DNA from: Lentisphaeria bacterium
GTDB taxonomy: Bacteria; Verrucomicrobiota; Lentisphaeria; Victivallales; UBA1829
Direction of reading: 5' to 3'
Length of the DNA stretch: 6,219 bases
NCBI GenBank assembly: GCA_017623265.1
Contig: JAGAPM010000242.1
Coordinates: forward strand, 1-6,219
Part shown: positions 1 to 5,245 of the stretch, in pieces
Position numbering within the stretch: the first letter of the stretch is position 1
How the letters are laid out: every line of letters starts with the position of its first letter
Notes under the pieces: model-generated
The model's database searches: none
Told to the model about the DNA's origin: nothing
What the model saw: only the letters and a program-made list of their open reading frames with translations
Program-made: the position numbers and the translations under genes

Positions 1-1131
1 CCCCATCAGCCACAAAACGGCGTTGCGGGGGAGCTTCCCGAAGATCCCGCCGACTTCTGAAACAGTGCGGGTTCCATAGGCAAGGAGAATATTTCCCGCC
101 AACAGGAAAAGAGACATCTTGATGATGCTGTGTCCGCACATGTGGATCAGGGCGTATGTTTCCGCGCCCAGACCCCAGAGGATCGCCGCAAGCCCCATGT
201 GTTCCACGCTGGAATAGGCAAGCATGCGCTTGAAGTCACTCTGGCGGATGATAAAGAATGCGGCAACGATCAGCGAGATCATACCCAGAGTGACCAAAAG
301 GTCATGAGCAAAATCCTGCAGATCGGCAGGTGTCACATCCAGCACGCGGATGATCCCGAGGAAAGAGCAGTTCAACAGCGCACCGGAGAGCAGTGCCGAG
401 ATGGAACCGGGCGCCTCACTGTGGGCATCCGGCAGCCAGGTATGGAAGGGGGCAAGACCCATTTTTGTGCCGTAGCCCGCAAGCATGAAAATGAATGCCG
501 CTTTGAACCAGGCGGGATTCAGATTTTCAGATGCCGTTTTGATCGCTTCCATGTTCAACCCGTGAACATCTGCCGAGGCTGCTGCAACGGTCAGGGTGAT
601 GGTACCGAAAAGCGCAAGAGCGATCCCCACGGAACAGATCAGCAGATACTTCCACATGGCTTCCAGTGAGCCGGGGGAAAGGTGATAACAGATCAACGGT
701 GCGCTGACAAGAGTTGTCGCTTCCACGGCGACCCAGAGCAGACCGAAGTTTTTTGCTGCGATCACCATGCTCATCGTCGCCAGAAACGCCATCATGGCAG
801 GCAGAAATACCGGCTTGCCGAACAGCAGAATATGACTGTGACTGTGGGCGTAGTGACGGTCCGCCGGAATCCAGAATGCGGTGTGGATGGAAACTGCCAG
901 AAAGAGCAGGGAGGTGATCGCCAGAACGGTCATACCCAGATCATCGAACCCCAGCCAACGGCTGTCATCGGAACGGAGAGCGGGCAGAAAAATCACGCCG
1001 GCAGTCATAATGGAGTGGAAAACAGCCGTCAGGATCAGGATGATCCGGGCAGTCTTGGTTCTGCCGTCGATGAAATAAGTCAGCACCGCAGCGGTCAGCG
1101 GGACCAGAATCAGAAAGAGTGCGCCGGTCAT
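1..1131 (-). CDS. hyfF: HyfF-like membrane subunit of a Hyf-type (group 4 hydrogenase-related) complex, antiporter family, 3' end missing
   Basis: Partial gene: 377 codons are read without a stop from an ATG at 1131 to the left edge, in frame to base 1. E. coli HyfF is a little over 500 residues, so roughly the last quarter is missing. It is an integral membrane protein of the NuoL/M/N antiporter family, inferred to translocate H+ or Na+ coupled to electron transfer in the soluble arm. Visible family signatures are WVAVEATTL (133-141, with the transmembrane glutamate E137), GTKMGLAPFHTWLPDAHSEA (221-240, with K223 and the WLPDAHSEAP block typical of HyfF), and FKRMLAYSSVEHMG (300-313). MCGHSIIKMSLFL (331-343) contributes H334 and K338 in the later half-channel. 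Several hydrophobic segments alternate with short loops. The loop at 91-100 is rich in histidine (DRHYAHSHSH). The start is supported by AAGGAG at 1141-1146, 9 bases upstream. It follows hyfE by one base (TGA-T-ATG), so it is co-transcribed and probably translationally coupled. Confidence is high for the family and good for HyfF over other paralogues. Confidence 0.9.
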   Translation of the reverse strand, partial: MTGALFLILVPLTAAVLTYFIDGRTKTARIILILTAVFHSIMTAGVIFLPALRSDDSRWLGFDDLGMTVLAITSLLFLAVSIHTAFWIPADRHYAHSHSHILLFGKPVFLPAMMAFLATMSMVIAAKNFGLLWVAVEATTLVSAPLICYHLSPGSLEAMWKYLLICSVGIALALFGTITLTVAAASADVHGLNMEAIKTASENLNPAWFKAAFIFMLAGYGTKMGLAPFHTWLPDAHSEAPGSISALLSGALLNCSFLGIIRVLDVTPADLQDFAHDLLVTLGMISLIVAAFFIIRQSDFKRMLAYSSVEHMGLAAILWGLGAETYALIHMCGHSIIKMSLFLLAGNILLAYGTRTVSEVGGIFGKLPRNAVLWLMG

Positions 1132-1132
1132 A

Positions 1133-1846
1133 TCAGTTTTCTCCTTTCATTCCTGTTTCATTTTCATCATCTCCGGACCAGTCTCCAAGCGTGTTCAGAC
1201 GGTCGGAATCGATGTGCTGGAATTCCCGGCTGATCCGGAAGACGGCAATCCCCATCACGAAGACAAGCACAAATACGTCCAGCAGAATTCCCAGTTCCAC
1301 CACCAGACCGTATTCCAGCGCCATGCCTGCACCGAAAGCAGTGATCCCGTTTTCAAAGGTCAGAAATCCGATCGCCTGCGTGATCGCTTTCTTCCGGGAG
1401 ACGATCAGAAAGAGACCGGTCAGGATCGTGGTGAACGCCACCGGCGCCGCCAGAAACGAAACATTTTCGCCGGGCAGCGGCAGTTCACGACAGAAAAAGA
1501 AGGAGAACGCCGCAGATGCCAGAACGATCAGCAGCGAGGTCCCGTAGCCGACCAGCGGTTCCAGTTCACGGCAGACATGTGCCGAACGCATGGTCCGTGC
1601 CAGCAGATAAGGGATCAATACACATTTCAAAGCAATATTCAGAACTGCGATCACGATCAGTTCCGTGTGGGGCGGGGTGGTCCACTGCCACATGGCAAGA
1701 GGGATCAGACCGATAATCAGCCCCTGAAATGCCACCAGCCGGATACAATGAAGCAGACGGCTGGAGACTGCCAGCAGAAGGTCCATCGCCAACAGAAGGG
1801 CGAACAACGCAGGCAGGAAATTTTCAAAAAATACAGCTGTATCCAT
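1133..1846 (-). CDS. hyfE: HyfE-like membrane subunit (NuoK/MrpC-related C-terminal part)
   Basis: 237-residue integral membrane protein; E. coli HyfE is 216. About six or seven hydrophobic segments are visible. The C-terminal half carries the family blocks LIVSRKKAITQAIGFLTFENG (about 147-167) and LVVELGILLDVFVLVFVMGI (181-200), with buried acidic residues E165, E184 and D190. It closes with the FRISREFQHIDSDRLNTLGD stretch that resembles the ...IDVNNLTALKG end of E. coli HyfE. The second part corresponds to the NuoK/MrpC fold, which lies between the HyfC-like and antiporter-like subunits in complex I relatives and contributes to proton transfer. A hydrophilic acidic tail of about 17 residues (221-237) extends past the E. 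coli protein. Its last codons encode the SD of hyfF. The start ATG at 1846 lies one base after the hyfC stop and is preceded by GGGGGTG at 1854-1860 with a 7-base spacer. It sits directly after hyfC with no hyfD between them. Confidence 0.88.
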   Translation of the reverse strand: MDTAVFFENFLPALFALLLAMDLLLAVSSRLLHCIRLVAFQGLIIGLIPLAMWQWTTPPHTELIVIAVLNIALKCVLIPYLLARTMRSAHVCRELEPLVGYGTSLLIVLASAAFSFFFCRELPLPGENVSFLAAPVAFTTILTGLFLIVSRKKAITQAIGFLTFENGITAFGAGMALEYGLVVELGILLDVFVLVFVMGIAVFRISREFQHIDSDRLNTLGDWSGDDENETGMKGEN

Positions 1847-1847
1847 C

Positions 1848-2792
1848 TTATTTCACCCCCTGAAAAATGAGCAGCAGAAGTGCAATTGCGGAAAATGCAA
1901 ATGCCGCAAGCAGCATCTGCGGAACTTTGAGAAAGCGGTAGCGGGCGGTAGTCGATTCCAGAATACCGATCAGTACAGCCACGCAGAAGATCGCACCGAT
2001 CTGAAGGATCAGCCCGAGCCATGGCGAAGCATAGAAGGAACAACCCGGCAGAAGCATGGATACGAGGAAGATGGAAAGCATCCACAGCTTCAGATATGCC
2101 CCGTAGTGGATGAATGCCAGTCCCGGTCCGCCGTTATCCAGCACCATGGCTTCATGGATCATGGTCAGTTCCAAATGGGTTTCCGGGTCATCGAAGGGAA
2201 CCCGGCAGCTTTCCACCAGCAGAACAATAAACAGAGCAAATGCCGCACAGATCCCCGCAAGAATATGCAGACCGGCATGCGTTCCGGTCAGCATGGCACT
2301 CAAGGCATATTCCTTCGTTTCGATCACGAGGAATGCCGCAATTCCCAGAAATGCCAGCTCTGCCAGAACGGAAAACTGTAATTCCCGGCTGGCGCCCATC
2401 CCTTCAAAACTGGATCCGGTATCAAGCGCACCCAGCGTGGTGATCACACGCCCGAAACCGAGCAGATAAAGGAACAGAAGCAGGTCGCCCTCAAAAGAGA
2501 AGGGCGAAACAGCAAAAGAGAACGGCAGCAGCAGGGCGGCTGTCAGCAGCGCCGTCACATTAAGCAGGGGAAACACGCCCACCAGTCCGGCAGAGGTGGT
2601 ACTGCGGATGCTGCCTTTTTTCAGCAGTTTTGCAATATCGTAATAAAGTTGAAGTACACGGGGACCTTTTCTGCCGGCAAAGAACGCCTTGACTTTGTTG
2701 ATGATTCCCCCCAGCAGCGGAGAGAGCAGTACTGCCGCCCCGAATCCGGCAAACCAGAGAAGCAGCTGATTCATATCAATGGAATCCATCAT
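1848..2792 (-). CDS. hyfC: HyfC/HycD-like membrane anchor subunit (NuoH family)
   Basis: 314 residues, close to the usual 307-315 of HycD/HyfC. It is the NuoH/ND1-family subunit that docks the hydrophilic arm (HyfG/HyfI-like) onto the membrane and links electron transfer to the pumping subunits. Roughly eight membrane helices are visible. The conserved cytosolic loops are present: NKVKAFFAGRKGPRVLQLYY plus DIAKLLKKGSI (32-62, the GRKGP/ADxxKLL block), DTGSSFEGMGASREL (124-138), and VESCRVPFDDPETHLELTMI (193-212) followed by HEAMVLDNGGP (213-223). This last block is the acidic loop equivalent to the NuoH quinone-site loop. Hyf/Hyc complexes do not necessarily use quinone, so the role here is structural and proton-coupling by analogy. 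The start ATG at 2792 overlaps the hyfB stop (ATGA) and is served by AAGGAGGTG at 2797-2805 with a 6-base spacer from GGAGG. A second ATG follows immediately at 2789. The stop is TAA, one base before hyfE. Confidence 0.93.
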   Translation of the reverse strand: MMDSIDMNQLLLWFAGFGAAVLLSPLLGGIINKVKAFFAGRKGPRVLQLYYDIAKLLKKGSIRSTTSAGLVGVFPLLNVTALLTAALLLPFSFAVSPFSFEGDLLLFLYLLGFGRVITTLGALDTGSSFEGMGASRELQFSVLAELAFLGIAAFLVIETKEYALSAMLTGTHAGLHILAGICAAFALFIVLLVESCRVPFDDPETHLELTMIHEAMVLDNGGPGLAFIHYGAYLKLWMLSIFLVSMLLPGCSFYASPWLGLILQIGAIFCVAVLIGILESTTARYRFLKVPQMLLAAFAFSAIALLLLIFQGVK

Positions 2793-4729
2793 TCAGCACC
2801 TCCTTCAAAATAAAAGCCCCAGATCAGCATGGCGAGCAGTGCCAGCACCATGACCAGAACATAAAGATGCAGATAACCGGACTGCAGACGGTGGATCTTA
2901 TCGGCTGCTCTGCCGAAAAAGTGAAAAAACGGTTTCCAGACTGTCCGGTCTGCGGCATCTTCTGTTTCCACGGAGATTTCAGCATGTGCCGGGAAGAGTT
3001 TCCGGTCCATCCGGACTTTTTTCACCGGATGGAGAAAGTTGGCAAAGAAATCCACCACGGGCTGAACAAATGCCGTGCCGGTATATTCCATCCGGGCGGT
3101 CGGTTCTGCATAACCGCAGTCCCAGGTGGGCTTGATTTTTTCTGCGTTTTTCGCCAGATTGCGTTGTCTCAACCGCAAAAGAATTCCTGCAGTCGCAGAG
3201 AAAAAGAGCGAGAAAAGGGCGACTCTCGCCAGAATCGAGGCAAGTGCCGGAACAACGCTTTCCGAAAAGTCAACCGCTTGTCCGGTCAGCGCTCCTGCAA
3301 GATCGGCAAAGAATGGCATCAGAACCGGTGCGGAAAAGAGAAGAATGAATGAGAAAACAGCCCCGATCAGCAGCGGCAGCAGCATGCTGAACGGTCGTTC
3401 TTCTGCGTCAGCAGCAGCCTGTGTCCGTGGTTCACCCAGAAATACAGCACTGAGCGCTTTCACATACGCCACTGCCGCAAGTCCGCCCACCATGGCGAGG
3501 ATCAGAAGCACCGGAAGACCGGCGCCGGTCAGAGCGGTGATCCCTGCGTTCAGCGCCAGGAATGCGGCAATGTAGATTAGCAGTTCGCCGAGAAATCCGT
3601 TGAACGGCGGCAGACCGGAAAGCGAAATCGCAGAAAAGAGGAAAGAAAGAAAGGTCTTCGGCATTCGCTTTGCCAGACCGCCCATGCGGTCCATATTGAG
3701 CGTGCTTGTACTGCGGAGAACGGATCCGGCTCCGAGAAACAGGGAGCTTTTCAGTGCCGCATGATTGAGCATGTGCAGAAATGCTCCGGCAAATGCGGTC
3801 ACACTGATTACGTGTTTTCCGTAAGCTGCACCCAGGAAACCAAGTCCGAACCCGATTCCGAGAATCCCCATATTTTCAACACTGGAATAGGCAAGCAGAC
3901 GTTTCAGATTCCGCTGTGCCACGGCAAAAAGAATTCCGCCGAATGCACCGGTCAGCCCCAGCACCAGCAGGATCCAGCCCAGCGTCTGAAGGGTCGTTTC
4001 ATCGGTTGCATAAGGCATCTGCAGGATCCCGTAAAAACCAAGGTTGATCATGGCGCCGGACATCACCGCAGAGACCGGAGCCGGTGCTGCCGGGTGTGCT
4101 TCCGGCAGCCAGACATGGAGCAGGGGAAAACCGATTTTCAGTCCGAACCCGATCAGCCCGGCGATCAATGCGCCCATACCCCAGATGCCGCATCCGCCGA
4201 AAATGAATGCCGGAATCAGGAATGCCGCACCCGCATGACATGCCAACAGGTAGATCCAGGCGGCATGCAGCGTCGATTTTTCGTGATATTCAAAGGCGAC
4301 AAGCGCAAAACTCATCATCCCCATCATTTCCCATGCCACCAGAAATTCCACCGGCGTACGGGCAAGTGTCACCCAGACCATGGCGCCCAGTGTCCAGAGG
4401 AAAAACAGCCAGAACCAGCCGGTCCTGCCCTCTGCATGTCCGGCAAGATAGCCCTTCGCATGAAGGATCGCAGGGATCCCCGCCACGAAGACCGGCAGCT
4501 GGAACAGTGCGGAAAGAGAGTCAAGCGTCAAGCTCAAACAACCTGCCCGGACTGTTGCCGGGGGAAGTACGCCGAAGAGCAGCGCCAGCGCACCGGCAAG
4601 CCCGATCGCGCAGGCAAACAGACCGGAAGTCATCCCGATCGTTGCCGCAAGGGAATCCCGTTTCCCGCAGAACGGCGCTGCCAGCCCGCCCAGCAGAAGA
4701 AGCGTGGATGTGATCAATATCAAGTTCAA
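2789..4729 (-). CDS. hyfB: HyfB/HycC-like antiporter-type membrane subunit
   Basis: 646 residues, comparable with HyfB (672) and HycC (608) of E. coli. It is a large polytopic membrane protein of the NuoL/MrpA family, inferred to form one ion-translocating unit of a Hyf-type energy-converting complex. Signatures in order: VAWEMMGMMSFALV (132-144, transmembrane glutamate E134), GLKIGFPLLHVWLPEAHPAA (196-215, K198, H205), NLKRLLAYSSVENMG (274-288, K276), HMLNHAALKSSLFLGAGS (319-336, H323, K327), and SGLPPFNGFLGELLI (371-385). The HyfB/HycC-specific TWDCGY block (535-540) follows with MEYTGTAFVQP (547-557), then a long amphipathic stretch and a final membrane helix (about 619-640). The start is TTG at 4729: AGGAG at 4738-4742 lies 8 bases upstream, and no upstream in-frame ATG fits that SD. 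It is the first gene of the operon and overlaps hyfC by 4 bases. Transcription probably starts from boxes at 4780-4807. The C-terminal codons contain the hyfC SD. Confidence 0.94.
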   Translation of the reverse strand: MNLILITSTLLLLGGLAAPFCGKRDSLAATIGMTSGLFACAIGLAGALALLFGVLPPATVRAGCLSLTLDSLSALFQLPVFVAGIPAILHAKGYLAGHAEGRTGWFWLFFLWTLGAMVWVTLARTPVEFLVAWEMMGMMSFALVAFEYHEKSTLHAAWIYLLACHAGAAFLIPAFIFGGCGIWGMGALIAGLIGFGLKIGFPLLHVWLPEAHPAAPAPVSAVMSGAMINLGFYGILQMPYATDETTLQTLGWILLVLGLTGAFGGILFAVAQRNLKRLLAYSSVENMGILGIGFGLGFLGAAYGKHVISVTAFAGAFLHMLNHAALKSSLFLGAGSVLRSTSTLNMDRMGGLAKRMPKTFLSFLFSAISLSGLPPFNGFLGELLIYIAAFLALNAGITALTGAGLPVLLILAMVGGLAAVAYVKALSAVFLGEPRTQAAADAEERPFSMLLPLLIGAVFSFILLFSAPVLMPFFADLAGALTGQAVDFSESVVPALASILARVALFSLFFSATAGILLRLRQRNLAKNAEKIKPTWDCGYAEPTARMEYTGTAFVQPVVDFFANFLHPVKKVRMDRKLFPAHAEISVETEDAADRTVWKPFFHFFGRAADKIHRLQSGYLHLYVLVMVLALLAMLIWGFYFEGGAE

Positions 4730-4737
4730 TTCAATTT

Positions 4738-4742
4738 CTCCT
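4738..4742 (-). promoter_or_regulatory. Ribosome binding site deciding the TTG start of hyfB
   Basis: On the minus strand AGGAG is followed by 8 bases and then TTG AAC TTG. A closer TTG lies only 3 bases from the SD and is out of frame with hyfB. The spacing therefore picks the TTG at 4729 as the start. Confidence 0.75.
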
Positions 4743-4779
4743 GTTACTGTTATTTGTTATCTGAAAAAATAAGACATTT

Positions 4780-4807
4780 ACTATACACCGCAAACGTTTT
4801 TTTTCAA
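4780..4807 (-). promoter_or_regulatory. Probable sigma70-type promoter of the hyfBCEF operon
   Basis: Read on the minus strand, a -35-like TTGAAA (4802-4807) is separated by 16 bases from a -10-like TATAGT (4780-4785). Transcription would begin near 4773, giving a 5' leader of about 45 bases before the TTG start. I see no good sigma54 -24/-12 element in this stretch, although sigma54 control is known for the E. coli hyc and hyf operons. This is a by-eye call. Confidence 0.6.
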
Positions 4808-4857
4808 TGTCTCCGGTCAGAAAATCAAGAAAAAACACTTTTTTTATGCGTTTCCGT

Positions 4858-4885
4858 TTGCATTTTGAAAACTCCCTTGTAAATT
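4858..4885 (+). promoter_or_regulatory. Candidate promoter reading toward the structured leader and the ABC exporter
   Basis: TTGCAT (4858-4863) and TAAATT (4880-4885) are spaced by 16 bases on the plus strand. A transcript would start at about 4892, at the beginning of the segment rich in inverted repeats. TATACT at 4904-4909 is a better -10 hexamer, but I see no convincing -35 at the right distance from it. This promoter would fire divergently from the hyf promoter. Confidence 0.4.
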
Positions 4886-4886
4886 A

Positions 4887-5090
4887 ACCGGAAGTCGGAA
4901 AAATATACTTGAAAACGATGAATACGGGGTAAGCGGCAGATGGATGGAAAATCTGCTCCGGAACACCGGAACTGATATCAGGAGGAACTGGCAATTTTTG
5001 GACACCGGTGTGTGGTGATGAACTCGCCGGTAAGGAACAGATCACACTTGTGGTCGGAACGAAGTCGGAACCGGAAAATACCGGTTGTAA
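4887..5090 (+). ncRNA. Candidate structured RNA or 5' leader of unknown class upstream of the ABC exporter
   Basis: About 200 noncoding bases hold a series of closely spaced inverted repeats. GCAGAT (4936-4941) pairs with ATCTGC (4951-4956). TCCGG (4957-4961) pairs with CCGGA (4966-4970) around an AACA loop. ACTGGC (4987-4992) can pair with GCCGGT (5026-5031), enclosing CACC/GGTG (5003-5006 with 5014-5017). GATCAC (5040-5045) pairs with GTGGTC (5050-5055) around ACTT, with one G-U. AACCGG (5069-5074) pairs with CCGGTT (5081-5086) around AAAATA. CTGATATCAG (4972-4981) and ACACCGGTGT (5002-5011) are perfect palindromes. Linkers are purine-rich, with many GGAA motifs on the plus strand. No tRNA, RNase P, SRP, 6S or tmRNA consensus and no common riboswitch core was recognised. 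It could be the 5' UTR of the downstream genes, an independent small RNA, or protein-binding DNA repeats. Strand is inferred from the candidate promoter and the purine-rich loops. Confidence 0.4.
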
Positions 5091-5146
5091 CTGAATTTTG
5101 AAACAAACGAAAGAATCAATTTTCCGCAGGCTCAACTATTCAAACG

Positions 5147-5163
5147 CCACAGTAATTTTGTGG
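5147..5163 (+). promoter_or_regulatory. Small hairpin overlapping the SD of the leader ORF
   Basis: CCACA (5147-5151) can pair with TGTGG (5159-5163) around a 7-base loop. Its 3' arm covers the first two bases of the GGAGG at 5162-5166. If formed in RNA it would partly mask the ribosome binding site of the small ORF. The stem is only 5 bp, so it may be chance. Confidence 0.3.
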
Positions 5164-5173
5164 AGGTGTAATT

Positions 5174-5239
5174 ATGCCAAACGAGAATCTTTTCGCCGTT
5201 GCCTTGTCCGCCAGTATGCAAAACAATAAAAGAGGAGTG
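5174..5239 (+). CDS. Possible 21-residue leader peptide or small ORF upstream of the ABC exporter
   Basis: ATG at 5174 opens 21 codons ending in TGA at 5237-5239. The peptide begins MPNENLFAVA and ends QTIKEE. GGAGGTG at 5162-5168 is the strongest SD in the window, with 7 bases between GGAGG and the ATG, so ribosomes are likely to load here. An in-frame TAA at 5153-5155 excludes an upstream extension. The last codons (GAG GAG) are themselves the SD of the ABC exporter, whose ATG lies 6 bases after this stop; that geometry suggests translational coupling. The peptide has no signal sequence, no obvious run of one regulatory amino acid and no recognised family. It could also be a remnant start or a fortuitous ORF after a strong SD. 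Confidence 0.45.
5231..5236 (+). promoter_or_regulatory. Ribosome binding site of the ABC exporter
   Basis: GAGGAG lies 9 bases before the ATG at 5246 and fixes that start. It is embedded in the last two sense codons of the 21-codon ORF at 5174-5239. Confidence 0.75.
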
Positions 5240-5245
5240 AACTGA

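Noticed and set aside
4830..4845. A-run and T-run around CAC that could look like a terminator
   Set aside because: The stem would be A:T pairs only with a 3-base loop and would be unstable. It is more likely AT-rich promoter-proximal DNA.
4730..4880. Sigma54 promoter expected by analogy with the E. coli hyc/hyf operons
   Set aside because: I found no TGGCA-N-TTGC type pair at -24/-12 spacing. The sigma70-like boxes are better.
130..4882. Several long plus-strand reading frames opposite the hyf genes, including 3761-4882, 1214-1870, 682-1233 and 130-669
   Set aside because: They are antisense shadows of recognisable membrane proteins. Their translations are rich in His, Gln, Arg and Cys with no domain pattern, they lack good ribosome sites, and the minus-strand frames carry clear family motifs.
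5069..5099. AACCGG/CCGGTT hairpin as an intrinsic terminator
   Set aside because: The stem is good, but the following bases are GTAACTGAATTTT with no continuous T run, so termination is not supported.
4884..5135. 83-codon minus-strand frame starting at a TTG
   Set aside because: It has no SD upstream, no recognisable domain, and runs antisense through the hairpin-rich noncoding segment. Chance frame.
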